This document shows, piece after piece, positions 15,914 to 24,386 of a stretch of 64,000 nt of DNA. Location: NCBI GenBank assembly GCA_023459495.1, contig JAEWTL010000090.1, positions 1-64,000 on the forward strand. Reading direction: 5' to 3'. The first letter of the stretch is position 1; the number at the start of each line of letters is the position of its first letter. The notes under the pieces are model-generated. The model searched no databases. It was given only the letters and a program-made list of their open reading frames with translations, and was not told the origin of the DNA. The position numbers and the translations under genes are program-made. This stretch comes from Bacillota bacterium. GTDB lineage: Bacteria > Bacillota > Clostridia > Christensenellales > SZUA-584.

Positions 15914-16489
15914 TTACAGCTTCGCGCCGCAGTCCCGGCAAAACTTTGTTCCGGGCGGGTTTTCACAGCCGCAGGACGTGCATTTGGCAGACGTCTCCCC
16001 CAGCTTCGTACCGCAGTCGCGGCAGAACTTGGTGCCTGGCGGATTTTCTGTACCGCATTTCGGACATTTCGTGGACACCGGTGCCTCCAGCTTTGCGCCA
16101 CATTCGCAGCAGAATTTGGTTCCGGGTTCATTCTCTGCGCCGCAGCTCTTGCATATGCGCGCTTCCCGCTCCATCTGCTCTGCACGTTTCTGATCCTCAG
16201 CGGCACGCTGCGCGGCTTCCGCTTCGGCACGTTTGCGACCAACCTGCTGATCGATTTGGGTAGCTTCCTCGCACAGCTCGGCAAACTCCGAATAGCGTCC
16301 ACCATTTTGGTTGGCTTCGTACACTGCCTCACCAATGCGCACGAACACATCGCGTTTCTTCTTTTCCATTTCATTCAGGTCGGTTTTCAGCAGGAACGCG
16401 TTCATCGAGGCGTCCTTCTTGGCTTCTTCGCCCATGAGCGGCTGCATCCCTTTGATCAGCCCGCCAAGGCCGCTTAGAAAATCGCTCAT
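15914..16489 (-). CDS. Coiled-coil protein with three C-terminal zinc ribbons
   Basis: The 191-residue product has an N-terminal region without clear family and a charged coiled-coil stretch (about 70-112, rich in Glu, Ala, Arg). Three repeats of about 26 residues follow, each with two CxxC knuckles (such as CKSCGAENEPGTKFCCECG and CTSCGCENPPGTKFCRDCG). Such double-zinc-ribbon tails mediate protein or nucleic acid contact. There is no signal peptide or membrane segment. The start at 16489 has AAGGGGGC upstream. It lies 82 bp downstream of a TetR gene on the same strand and may be co-transcribed. Function unknown. Confidence 0.75.
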   Translation of the reverse strand: MSDFLSGLGGLIKGMQPLMGEEAKKDASMNAFLLKTDLNEMEKKKRDVFVRIGEAVYEANQNGGRYSEFAELCEEATQIDQQVGRKRAEAEAAQRAAEDQKRAEQMEREARICKSCGAENEPGTKFCCECGAKLEAPVSTKCPKCGTENPPGTKFCRDCGTKLGETSAKCTSCGCENPPGTKFCRDCGAKL

Positions 16490-16571
16490 CGTATGCCCCC
16501 TTAATGATTTGCTTCCATTATATACCGACCGACGTTTTCAGGCAAGGGCGCATGGCGGATTATCCCTGCTT

Positions 16572-17192
16572 TTACTGCTCCAGCCCAATGCACATTGCCT
16601 GACGCACGGTTGCCGCGCGCAGTGCCTGCACATCTTCCACCATGTGCGCAAAAACGCCGGAATTAAACAGTGAAACAAAACCGTGCAGGATGATCCATGC
16701 CTGCACGACGCGCTCTGTAGGGATGGGACGGCCTACCGCCTGTTCCGCAAGCTCTGCCACAAGGCTTGCAACACACTTCGATACGCGCGCCGCTTCCTGC
16801 GCTGCTGCGGCTTCGCGAGGGTCGGTATATTCCCGGCACTCCGGATAATCACTCGCAAACATGATGCAGTAATATCCCTTATCCTCAATGCCAAAACGGA
16901 TGTATTCATCCGCGGCGGTTTTCAGCTTCTCAACAGGGTCTGCTGCTTCCTTAGTGCGTTGAGACATGCCCTCAAACAGCCGGTTGAAACCCGTCACGAG
17001 CAGTGATAGAAAAAGATCGTCCTTGCTGGAAAAATACCGGTAAATCGTCGTGGCAGTCACCCCGAGGCCTTCTGCCAGCTTGCGCATGGAAAGGCACTTA
17101 AACCCTTTTTGTTCTGTAAGCCGCTGTGCCTGAGCGAGTATGCGCTGCCTCTCCCGCTCCACACCCTGCACATCCATTGCTTTCCTTGCCAT
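16572..17192 (-). CDS. TetR family transcriptional regulator
   Basis: A 206-residue TetR protein. Its N-terminal helix-turn-helix spans about residues 14-60 and includes LSMRKLAEGLGVTATTIYRYF and KDDLF. A C-terminal ligand domain of the WHG type follows (AWIILHGFVSLFNSG). The ribosome site AAAGGAGG precedes the start. The ligand is unknown. It is divergent from the DUF5685 operon, with about 170 bp between, so it may control either itself and the zinc-ribbon gene or the divergent genes. A short dyad, GTAA-TG-TTAC, lies at 17250-17259. Confidence 0.88.
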   Translation of the reverse strand: MARKAMDVQGVERERQRILAQAQRLTEQKGFKCLSMRKLAEGLGVTATTIYRYFSSKDDLFLSLLVTGFNRLFEGMSQRTKEAADPVEKLKTAADEYIRFGIEDKGYYCIMFASDYPECREYTDPREAAAAQEAARVSKCVASLVAELAEQAVGRPIPTERVVQAWIILHGFVSLFNSGVFAHMVEDVQALRAATVRQAMCIGLEQ

Positions 17193-17364
17193 ATGCCCCT
17201 CCTTTTACCGGCCTATCATATAGCAATTTAAAAACCTCCGCAATATACTGTAATGTTACCAATTTTTCCCGTCAATGCGCTCCATTCATGAACAAGCCGT
17301 AAATTTCGGGTCTGAAGATTGTGGAACCTCAGCCATCATGGTATATTTGTGGCGGGAGAAAGCC

Positions 17365-18231
17365 ATGTTCGGATATGTACAGCCCTTGAAACCCGAGCTT
17401 AAGGTCAAGGAAAACGAAGCATATAAGGGCTATTATTGCGGCCTGTGCAAGGCCATAAAAGAAAATTATACGAATGCGGCGCGGTTTATGTTAAACTACG
17501 ACTGCGCCACGCTGATGCTGCTTTTTTCATCGATGAGCGGCGAAGCGCCCGAGGTGCGCCGCGAGACCTGTATCGTCAGCCCGCTTAAGAAAAAGACGAT
17601 CATATCCTCGCGGGAAGCTGCCTATGCGGCTGCTGTAAACGTTCTGTTGGGGTGCGCAAAAATCGCGGACAACGCAGCGGATGAGCATAGCCTTGCGGCA
17701 AAGCTGCTGCTGGTTTTCTACCGGCGGGTGCAGCGCCATGCAGCTGCGGACTACGGCGAGCTCGCGGACGTGTTTGCGCAGCGCCTTTCCGCGCTGTCCG
17801 CATTGGAGAGGCAGGGCTGCACAGAGATCGACGCGGTTTCAGCGGAGTTCGGACAACTGCTTGCTGCAGCGTTCTCGCTGGCGCCGTATGAATTTTTAGA
17901 CGAGACCTCGCGCCGGGCGCTGTGGCATTTTGGCTATAACCTCGGGCGCTGGATCTATATCGCCGACGCGGCGGACGATTTGGAAAAGGACGCAAAGGCG
18001 AAAAACTATAACGTGTTTCTCACGCGGCCCCAGGGGGATATCGTGACGTTGCGGCAGGAGATCCTGGAGGACGCGCAGTTCAACCTGCATTACTCGCTGG
18101 CCGAGGCTTGCAAGGCATATGAGCTGCTCGATGTCAAAAGGGACAAGCCGCTGCTGGATAACATCATGTATCTGGGGTTGGCAAGGAAAACACAAGAGGT
18201 GCTGAAGGGAAAAGCTAATGGATCCGTATAA
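17365..18231 (+). CDS. DUF5685 family protein
   Basis: The 288-residue product opens with FGYVQPLKPELKVKENEAY and YYCGLCKAIKE, which I recognise as the start of the DUF5685 family of Clostridia. The rest is mostly helical. A D-A-A-D-D-L-E-K-D motif (near residue 205) resembles the second Asp-rich motif of isoprenoid-synthase folds, but this is only a visual likeness. The start at 17365 has GGGAGA upstream; an earlier in-frame ATG lies in the promoter region. It overlaps the J-domain gene by 14 bp, so the two are coupled. Function unknown. Confidence 0.75.
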   Translation: MFGYVQPLKPELKVKENEAYKGYYCGLCKAIKENYTNAARFMLNYDCATLMLLFSSMSGEAPEVRRETCIVSPLKKKTIISSREAAYAAAVNVLLGCAKIADNAADEHSLAAKLLLVFYRRVQRHAAADYGELADVFAQRLSALSALERQGCTEIDAVSAEFGQLLAAAFSLAPYEFLDETSRRALWHFGYNLGRWIYIADAADDLEKDAKAKNYNVFLTRPQGDIVTLRQEILEDAQFNLHYSLAEACKAYELLDVKRDKPLLDNIMYLGLARKTQEVLKGKANGSV

Positions 18232-18856
18232 AGTATTGGGGGTCAGCCCGTCCGCTTCGGACGATGAGATCAAATCCGCGTACCGACAGCTGGCGAAGAA
18301 ATACCATCCGGACCGCTACCGGGGGCATGATCTGCAGGATCTCGCGGGCGAGAAACTAAAACAGATCAACGAAGCGTACGATACGATTCAGAAGGAACGT
18401 CAGAGCGGCCATTACAGCAACAATGGTTCCGACGGTTATTCGAGGTCGTATGACGGCTCTTATTCGCGTTCATACTCGGAACCACGGGGCGGCTCGTCTC
18501 AGTTCGCGGAGGTGCGCCGCGCCGTGCAGACTGGCGATTTGTCCCGCGCGGACGCGTTGCTGGACGCCATGAGTGACCGCAGCGCGGAATGGCATTACTG
18601 GAAGGGCGTCGTGCTGCAGCGCAAGGGCTGGTACGCAGGTGCGCGTCAGCACTACGGCACAGCGTGCAGCATGGACCCCGGCAACGCCGATTACGCCGCC
18701 GCGTTCAACAGTGTCAACCATACCGCCCGCGGCTATGGCCAGCAGTATTATGGCAATCAAGGTTCGGGCAGCGATGCTTGCAGCTGCTGCGGCAGTCTGA
18801 TCTGCGCCGACTGCTGCTGCGAGGCATGCGGCGGGGACTGCATCCCCTGCTGCTGA
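18218..18856 (+). CDS. J-domain protein with cysteine-rich tail
   Basis: A 212-residue protein beginning with a J domain (residues 1-65, YKVLGV, then the HPD motif in KKYHPDRY) that would stimulate an Hsp70 ATPase. A Ser/Tyr/Gly-rich linker with SYSRSYS repeats follows, then a TPR-like helical part (about 95-160). The C terminus is packed with Cys (CSCCG, CCCEACGGDC, CC), about twelve in 33 residues. It lacks the DnaJ zinc-finger arrangement, so it is not DnaJ itself. It is coupled to the DUF5685 gene by a 14-bp overlap. The tail may bind metal or be modified. Confidence 0.8.
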   Translation: MDPYKVLGVSPSASDDEIKSAYRQLAKKYHPDRYRGHDLQDLAGEKLKQINEAYDTIQKERQSGHYSNNGSDGYSRSYDGSYSRSYSEPRGGSSQFAEVRRAVQTGDLSRADALLDAMSDRSAEWHYWKGVVLQRKGWYAGARQHYGTACSMDPGNADYAAAFNSVNHTARGYGQQYYGNQGSGSDACSCCGSLICADCCCEACGGDCIPCC

Positions 18857-18897
18857 TTTTGAAAGGAATTATAACGATATGAACCGGAGGGACCGCC

Positions 18898-19437
18898 ATG
18901 CCGCGCTTTAAACGTTCCGCCCACCGCGTGAGCCTGACGGCGATGTTCGCTTCGATGTCGCTGCTGTTTTTATACCTTGCGTCCATCCTGCCCACCATGA
19001 ACATTTCGATGTTCTTCTTAAGCTCGGTGTTTGTGATGGGACTCGTGCTTGAAGAGGAGATTGGCCTCGCATTTATGATGTTCGCGGCGGTTTCGCTGCT
19101 CTCGTTGCTGATCCTGCCTAACCGACTGCTCGTCATCCCCTACGTGATATTCTTCGGGCATTATGGCATCGGCAAGTACTATATCGAAACCGGCATCCGC
19201 GACAGGATCATCCGCTATATTGTCAAACTGTTATATTATAATGTTGCGCTCGTACTGATCTACATCATTACGCTGCTTGTGGGCACGGACGTGCTCTCGG
19301 ACGTGATGTATTTCAACGTACCGCTCTACTTCCTCATCCCGCTGGCTGAGGTCGCGTTTGTCCTGTACGACTTCCTGTTTACCAAGGTCACGGCGTATTA
19401 CTTCAACCATGTCCGCCGCCTGCTGATGAAAGGCTAA
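18898..19437 (+). CDS. Polytopic membrane protein, unknown function
   Basis: The 179-residue protein has about five hydrophobic segments, a basic N terminus (RFKRSAHR) and a conserved-looking first helix MFASMSLLFLYLASILP. The layout recalls small integral proteins such as ECF transporter S components, but no signature supports that. CGGAGGG lies just upstream of the start, 41 bp after the J-domain gene on the same strand, so it is probably the third gene of that operon. Its stop overlaps the convergent YdcF-like gene by 4 bp. Confidence 0.6.
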   Translation: MPRFKRSAHRVSLTAMFASMSLLFLYLASILPTMNISMFFLSSVFVMGLVLEEEIGLAFMMFAAVSLLSLLILPNRLLVIPYVIFFGHYGIGKYYIETGIRDRIIRYIVKLLYYNVALVLIYIITLLVGTDVLSDVMYFNVPLYFLIPLAEVAFVLYDFLFTKVTAYYFNHVRRLLMKG

Positions 19438-20120
19438 GTCCTGTCGTGTGTCAGGGCGCTGTTGCCCCAGATGGGGATGGCGTCGCCCAGATAAGTGGGC
19501 TCCGGCTGCCAGACACTCACATAAAAACAGTCCTTTACGCGGGCCAGCGATTCACGAAGCGCCTGCGTCTTTTCATTTCCGTAAATATGCAGATCGGCAT
19601 CTACGCCATAGGCGTCCAGCCCCAGCCTGCGCGCGTCGTATATAGCGCGGTACAGGTTCACCTGCTGCGTCACGATGATGACGCTTTTTACGCAGAATAT
19701 ATCCCGCGCACGGTACATGCTCTCGTAAGTGGAAAAACCCGCGTGGTCCAGGAAGATGTCCTCCTTTGGCACGCCATGCTGCAGGGCGTAGTCCATCATC
19801 GCGTTGACTTCATCATAATCCCTGCGGCCATGGTCGCCCGAGAGCAGCAGCCGTTTGGCCCTGCCTGCCTCATAAAGCGCGATCGCGGTATCCATACGGT
19901 CCTGCAGTACGCCTGAAAGCTGCTCGTTGTCATGCACCAGCGCGCCTAAAACCAATACGCAGTCCGCCTGCGGCAAGCTCTCCGCCTCGTCCGCTTCAAC
20001 CGTGTACTGCGCCGCGTAGCGCACCATGCCGGCGTTGATCTCCCAGATGCCGCCGAGTGCCAGCAGTGCAACACAGAACAGCGCTTCTAGCCATATCCAC
20101 CGCTGCCTGACCCTGCGCAT
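19434..20120 (-). CDS. YdcF/SanA-like DUF218 membrane-anchored protein
   Basis: A 228-residue protein with one N-terminal membrane anchor (about residues 9-28) and an external DUF218 domain. Typical family blocks are ADCVLVLGA, MDTAIALYEAGRAKRLLLSGDHG, and an acidic E-V-N-A-M stretch. IIVTQQVNLYRAIYDARRLG is also present. SanA-type proteins affect envelope permeability and vancomycin exclusion in enterobacteria; the reaction is unknown. It starts four bases after the stop of the upstream zinc-ribbon membrane protein gene, so they form a two-gene minus-strand operon. Confidence 0.8.
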   Translation of the reverse strand: MRRVRQRWIWLEALFCVALLALGGIWEINAGMVRYAAQYTVEADEAESLPQADCVLVLGALVHDNEQLSGVLQDRMDTAIALYEAGRAKRLLLSGDHGRRDYDEVNAMMDYALQHGVPKEDIFLDHAGFSTYESMYRARDIFCVKSVIIVTQQVNLYRAIYDARRLGLDAYGVDADLHIYGNEKTQALRESLARVKDCFYVSVWQPEPTYLGDAIPIWGNSALTHDRT

Positions 20121-20123
20121 TGT

Positions 20124-21302
20124 TCAACCCTCCCCGCTGCCGTCCGCGAGTTGGAGGATGTAATAGCCGCGTTTTGTCGTTACGGTATAGTTTGTCGTCA
20201 CCGACTGCATCGTTCCATTGGCATCCGGCTGTGCGGTGGTCTGCGACTGGACGACGTGAGTGTTGCCGTAAAACTCATAATGGCAGGAGAGTGTGGAGTC
20301 GATACTGTTGACGGTAATGAAATCAGCAAAGTCCTGCGCGGCGCTGTCCTGCGTCAGCCCCACCTGCGCCGCCAGATCGATCGTATCATCGTCGAAATAA
20401 TAGTACGCCTGGTCCGTCACGCGCGTACCCGAAAGCGTGTCGACGCTGACCGATACAAGCCGATCATAGGCCCCAGTGGACGCGGACATGGCAAACTGCG
20501 CGCGCAGCTGTGCGTTATGCAGCAGGTACAGCACTGTCAGGTACTGCTGCTTCTCCCCGTCGTCCGTGAAGTATACCATAGGGTATGTCACCTTGCGAGC
20601 CGAATAATGGATCCCAGAAAGGTCCTCGACGCCCCGGTAAAAGCCGAGTGAGCCCGTATCCTCATCATAGGAGTACTGCCGGATGATGGTATGGTATTGA
20701 TCGAGCAGCTGCCCCGGATCGTCCTGATCGTGGATCATGATCGTATTGCCTGCGCTGTCGGTCGCTTCCTTATAGATTTCGTGCTCGTAGAACTGGCCCC
20801 CTCGGCTGCCCGTACCCGTCATCACGCTAACCTCATCGTACCATGTGATGGTCTTTACGCCGCCTTCCACATGAACGATCGCCAGTACCTCGTCACTGCT
20901 GTCCTTGATTGCGTAGTCTCCGTCCTCGTTGACCAGCGATTTCAGTATATCCGGGTCGCGGTTGACCGGTATTTGAATGGCAAACGGCATGATCACCAGC
21001 GCGGCTATAATCGCAGCAACGATCAACGTTCTCAGCGCCAGCCCTAACTGATGGCGAAACTGGGCGCCTCGGAAATGCTTGCGCGCCAGATAACGCGCCG
21101 TGGAGCCGCTCACCGGCTTTTCCTCACCGCAGCGCTCGCACACGCTTACGTAGCTTACGCGCGCGGGTATGGTGCGGATGCCGAATACGACCGGATACCG
21201 GACCTTCTTGTCCATACGGAATTTGACGTTCTTGCACGCACGGCATTTGTCGCTCGTGAACCTTCCGAGGCTGGTGGTTCTTTCCCGTGTACCGAATCTC
21301 AT
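20124..21302 (-). CDS. Zinc-ribbon membrane protein with large extracytoplasmic domain
   Basis: I do not recognise a named family. The 392-residue product has an N-terminal zinc ribbon built from CRACKN (about residue 19) and CERCGEEK (about 55), then one membrane segment (about 86-110). An extracytoplasmic domain of about 280 residues rich in beta-type sequence follows. The topology suggests a metal-binding cytoplasmic head signalling to or anchoring an external domain. GGGGGAA lies upstream of the start. It is the first gene of an operon with the YdcF-like gene. Confidence 0.55.
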   Translation of the reverse strand: MRFGTRERTTSLGRFTSDKCRACKNVKFRMDKKVRYPVVFGIRTIPARVSYVSVCERCGEEKPVSGSTARYLARKHFRGAQFRHQLGLALRTLIVAAIIAALVIMPFAIQIPVNRDPDILKSLVNEDGDYAIKDSSDEVLAIVHVEGGVKTITWYDEVSVMTGTGSRGGQFYEHEIYKEATDSAGNTIMIHDQDDPGQLLDQYHTIIRQYSYDEDTGSLGFYRGVEDLSGIHYSARKVTYPMVYFTDDGEKQQYLTVLYLLHNAQLRAQFAMSASTGAYDRLVSVSVDTLSGTRVTDQAYYYFDDDTIDLAAQVGLTQDSAAQDFADFITVNSIDSTLSCHYEFYGNTHVVQSQTTAQPDANGTMQSVTTNYTVTTKRGYYILQLADGSGEG

Positions 21303-21405
21303 CAGCGTTCCCCCTGTGCGTGATTTTGCGGCTTCTGCCGCTGTCTGATTGTACCATACATCTTCACATTCGTCTGTGAATAATCATGGAATATGGAGGT
21401 GGATT

Positions 21406-21732
21406 ATGCCGCTTTATCCGATGAGGTTCTCTGTAACGCCCGAAAAAAATGATCGCATCGAGGCAGTGGTGACGCTGCCCGAGGAACCGCGCAGCATTCT
21501 GCACGGTACCGTATACGACGCGGAAGGCTCCCGAGTGAAGGACGCAATCGTTCGGCTTTTCCTCTGCGCGGACGATAAGCAGACCCCTGCGGGTGATACG
21601 TTCACCGACGCGGACGGCGAGTTCGTTTTCGGCCCGCTGCTGTGCGAGAAGCGCTACATGGTCAAGGTTTACATAAGCGGCACGCTGCTGCGTGAAGTCA
21701 CCGTCCGCCCAGTCAAAAAACGGACAGGTTAA
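21406..21732 (+). CDS. Small protein with carboxypeptidase-regulatory-like (beta-sandwich) fold
   Basis: The 108-residue product has the pattern of a carboxypeptidase regulatory-like domain: LHGTVYDAEGSRVKDAIVRLF, then TFTDADGEFVFGPL and a YMVKVYISG strand. No signal peptide or membrane segment is present, which is unusual for this fold and hints at a cytoplasmic or non-classically exported structural protein. The start at 21406 has TATGGAGGTGG upstream. It is a single gene with its own terminator. Confidence 0.65.
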   Translation: MPLYPMRFSVTPEKNDRIEAVVTLPEEPRSILHGTVYDAEGSRVKDAIVRLFLCADDKQTPAGDTFTDADGEFVFGPLLCEKRYMVKVYISGTLLREVTVRPVKKRTG

Positions 21733-21781
21733 CCGCCCGCAGCAGACGCTTCCGCGCCGTTTCTCTCTTCCTCTTAAATCA

Positions 21782-21804
21782 GGGGCTTTTTGCCCCAATT
21801 TTTT
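21782..21804 (+). terminator. Intrinsic terminator
   Basis: GGGGC (21782-21786) and GCCCC (21792-21796) form a stem with a 5-T loop, followed by AATTTTTTCTT. It separates the small beta-sandwich gene from the pilus operon. Confidence 0.85.
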
Positions 21805-21856
21805 CTTAAGTTTACCCTCCAAAATACCGATAACGATAGTAGCGGATAGGATGTCT

Positions 21857-21899
21857 GCATTTCGCGCAGGGAAGCGTGTTATTTCCTGTTGCGAAATGC
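21857..21899 (+). promoter_or_regulatory. Structured leader of the pilT operon
   Basis: GCATTTCGC (21857-21865) pairs perfectly with GCGAAATGC (21891-21899), and the arms are extended inside by AGGGAA/TTTCCT. The hairpin ends 32 bp before the TTG start of pilT and is followed by CCGC/GCGG flanking sequence that abuts the Shine-Dalgarno. It has no T-tract, so a role in RNA stability or translation control is more likely than termination. It does not match a riboswitch class I know. Confidence 0.5.
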
Positions 21900-21930
21900 G
21901 CCGCCGGATGATGCGGAAGGAGGGCGTATT

Positions 21931-23007
21931 TTGCAAAATAGTGTACTTAGCGTTCTGCTCGAGAAAACCCTTCAGCACGGCGCAACTGACCTGCACATTT
22001 GCGTGGGCGCAGCCCCAATGATGCGGGTGAATTCCCGACTGCAAAAAATACCGGATACGGACGTTTTAGGCCCGGACGACGTGCAACGCATCGTCGTCGA
22101 GAGCCTCAGTGAAGCCCGGCTGGCCCAGCTGCAACGCGACAAGGTCATCGACTTTTCGTACTCCATGCACGGCTTCGGCCGGTTCCGTTGCAATTTCTAT
22201 ATGCAGCGCGGCACCTATGCCGTTGCGATTCGCATGCTGCCGCTTTCCATTCCCCCGTTCGAGTCATTGAACCTGCCAGAGACAGTGATGCGGTTCACGC
22301 GCCGGAACAACGGTCTCGTACTCTGCACGGGTGCTACAGGCTGCGGCAAGTCGACCACGCTCGCCAGCCTGATCGATACCATCAACCGCGACAACGACTA
22401 CCACATCCTCACGATTGAGGACCCGGTGGAGTATTTGCACAGCCACCAGCGCAGTATCGTCACCCAGCGTGAGATCGGCGAGGACGCGCCTTCGTTTGCG
22501 TCGGCGCTGCGCAGCGCCCTGCGCGAGGACCCGGACGTCATCATGGTGGGCGAGATGCGCGACAAGGAGACCATGGCCATCGCGCTTTCCGCCGCGGAGA
22601 CCGGGCATCTCGTATTCTCCACGCTGCATACGGTGGGCGCGGTCAAAACCATCGACCGCATCCTCGACTCCTTCCCCGCCGACCAACAGAATCAGGTGCG
22701 CAGCCAGCTTGCCACGGTGCTTGAAGGCATCGTCTGTCAGCAGCTGCTCCCCAAAAAGAGCGGTGACGGCCTTATCCCCGCATGCGAGGTTCTCGTGGCC
22801 ACCCCCGCGGTGCGCAACATGATCCGCGAGGAGAAGCATTTCCAGATCCACAATATCATCCAGACCGGCAGGGACTCCGGCATGGTGTCCATGGAGCGCA
22901 GCCTCTCGGAGCTCGCGGCATCTGGGATGATCGATGAGATATACGCCAAATACAAGGCTCAGGACGTACGGCTGTTTGAGCAGTATCTGAGCCTCAATAA
23001 GCATTAG
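21931..23007 (+). CDS. pilT: PilT-like type IV pilus ATPase
   Basis: A 358-residue secretion ATPase. It has the PilT N-terminal domain (GATDLHI), the Walker A GATGCGKSTT (about residue 135), the Asp box HILTIEDPVEY, the Walker B DVIMVGEMRD (GEMRD is typical of PilT rather than PilB), and the His box ETGHLVFSTLHT. Length fits PilT. I place the start at the TTG at 21931 because AAGGAGGG lies seven bases upstream and the preceding codons cross the leader hairpin; ATG 21889 is a poor alternative. It is the first gene of a pilus operon in which no assembly ATPase PilB is seen, so it may serve both roles or work with genes elsewhere. Confidence 0.9.
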   Translation: MQNSVLSVLLEKTLQHGATDLHICVGAAPMMRVNSRLQKIPDTDVLGPDDVQRIVVESLSEARLAQLQRDKVIDFSYSMHGFGRFRCNFYMQRGTYAVAIRMLPLSIPPFESLNLPETVMRFTRRNNGLVLCTGATGCGKSTTLASLIDTINRDNDYHILTIEDPVEYLHSHQRSIVTQREIGEDAPSFASALRSALREDPDVIMVGEMRDKETMAIALSAAETGHLVFSTLHTVGAVKTIDRILDSFPADQQNQVRSQLATVLEGIVCQQLLPKKSGDGLIPACEVLVATPAVRNMIREEKHFQIHNIIQTGRDSGMVSMERSLSELAASGMIDEIYAKYKAQDVRLFEQYLSLNKH

Positions 23008-23015
23008 GAGTGCCT

Positions 23016-24059
23016 ATGAGCAAGGAACTTTCGGGCAAGGAGCTTTCATCCCTCTCTCGCCAGCTTGCGCTGGTGATGGACTCGGAGCTGTCGCTTCAGG
23101 AGGGCATGGCGCTCGTGAGCGCACAGACCCAGTCCAAGGCGGTGCAGCTGCTGCTGTCCCGGGTCACCGTGCGACTCAACGAGGGACAATCCTTAGCCGA
23201 CGCATTTGCGCAGGAAAAACGCTGCCTGCCGGAATTCTATATCGAGATGGTCCGCATGGGCGAGCAGAGCGGTAACATGGACAAGGTGTTAAACCGCCTC
23301 GCGGACTCGTATGACAAGGACGCCGAGGTCTCCGGCAAAGTGATGTCCGCGGTCACCTACCCCATCATCCTGTCTGTGCTGATGGTGTGCGTGATCGTGC
23401 TGCTGATCGTTGAGGTGCTGCCCATGTTCGAGGAGGTGCTGGCCTCGCTCGGCGGGCAGATGCCCGGCATCACCCGTGCGCTGCTGGATATTGGCCGGTT
23501 CATCGGCGACTACTTCTACATCGTCATCGCGCTTATCGCCATACTGGTTATCGTGGCGGTTATGATGCGTCAGTCCCCGCGCGGCAAAGAGCGGCTGGAT
23601 GGCTGGGCGCTCAGAGCCCCGATTCAGGGGCGCATTCAGCGCGACATCGCCAGCGTGCGCTTTGCGCGCGGCCTGTCACTGCTCATCAAAAGCGGCATCG
23701 GCATCGCCGAAAGCGTACAGATGGTGGCTGCTACAATGACCAATTCCTATATCCGTGTGCGGCTAAACAAGGCCGCGGCGGACATTCAAAAGGGCAAACC
23801 GTTGGGCGAAGCGATCATTTCCCTCGGCCTGTTCCCCGAGCTGCTGATGCGGGTGTTGGCTGTGGGCGAAATGACCGGCCATACGGACAATGTGCTCGAC
23901 AAGACCGCCGACGTGATGGAACGCCGCCTAGACGAACGGCTGGCACGCCTCACGACTGTACTGGAGCCCGCGCTGATCATCGTACTCTCGCTGATCGTGG
24001 GCGTGGTGCTCGTGTCGGTGATTCTGCCCGTCGCGCGCATCATGAACGCTGTGGGATGA
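23016..24059 (+). CDS. pilC: Type IV pilus/type II secretion inner-membrane platform protein (GspF/PilC)
   Basis: A 347-residue member of the GspF/PilC family. Two repeated helical domains (about 10-120 and 205-325) are each followed by membrane helices, with three segments in total. Motifs such as PEFYIEMVRMGEQSGNMD and PELLMRVLAVGEMTGHTD are the mirrored signatures of the two halves. It anchors the ATPase to the pilus base in the cytoplasmic membrane. The start at 23016 has TTAGGAG upstream and is 9 bp after pilT. Confidence 0.92.
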   Translation: MSKELSGKELSSLSRQLALVMDSELSLQEGMALVSAQTQSKAVQLLLSRVTVRLNEGQSLADAFAQEKRCLPEFYIEMVRMGEQSGNMDKVLNRLADSYDKDAEVSGKVMSAVTYPIILSVLMVCVIVLLIVEVLPMFEEVLASLGGQMPGITRALLDIGRFIGDYFYIVIALIAILVIVAVMMRQSPRGKERLDGWALRAPIQGRIQRDIASVRFARGLSLLIKSGIGIAESVQMVAATMTNSYIRVRLNKAAADIQKGKPLGEAIISLGLFPELLMRVLAVGEMTGHTDNVLDKTADVMERRLDERLARLTTVLEPALIIVLSLIVGVVLVSVILPVARIMNAVG

Positions 24060-24063
24060 GAAG

Positions 24064-24384
24064 ATGAAGAACGCAAAGCTGCCTTTCATCAGCCTGGTCG
24101 TCAGCCTGCTCATACTCGCGGCTGCCGCCTTGGCGCTGCTCTTTGGCCTTTCCGGCTTTACGGACAGCTATACCGGCAGGCAGGTTTCCGAGGTGCGCGA
24201 CACTGTAATTTCGTACGTCGCGCAGTGCTACGCGCTGGAAGGCGCATACCCGCCCGATCTGCAGTATCTCGCGGACAATTATGGCCTGCAGCTCGACACG
24301 GAGCATTATATCTATCACTACGACATGTACGCGTCCAACATCATGCCCGACGTGCGTGTGTTTGAACGAAAGGCGGGTGAATAG
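24064..24384 (+). CDS. Pseudopilin-like small membrane protein
   Basis: A 106-residue protein with an N-terminal hydrophobic helix (about 7-28) and a short outer domain. That domain contains a YVAQCYALEGAYPPDLQYLADNY-type stretch (residues about 52-74), reminiscent of the GspG/pilin pattern of a helix followed by EGxYP. It lacks the canonical prepilin GFTLxE site, so processing is doubtful. It lies 5 bp after pilC and 3 bp before the next gene, inside the operon. Confidence 0.6.
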   Translation: MKNAKLPFISLVVSLLILAAAALALLFGLSGFTDSYTGRQVSEVRDTVISYVAQCYALEGAYPPDLQYLADNYGLQLDTEHYIYHYDMYASNIMPDVRVFERKAGE

Positions 24385-24386
24385 CG

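Noticed and set aside
18898..19437. ECF transporter S component
   Set aside because: Size and helices fit, but no family motif or neighbouring ECF ATPase supports it.
21733..21930. A c-di-GMP riboswitch upstream of pilT
   Set aside because: The leader forms a clear hairpin but lacks the conserved core sequences of both known c-di-GMP aptamer classes, so it is listed only as a structured leader.
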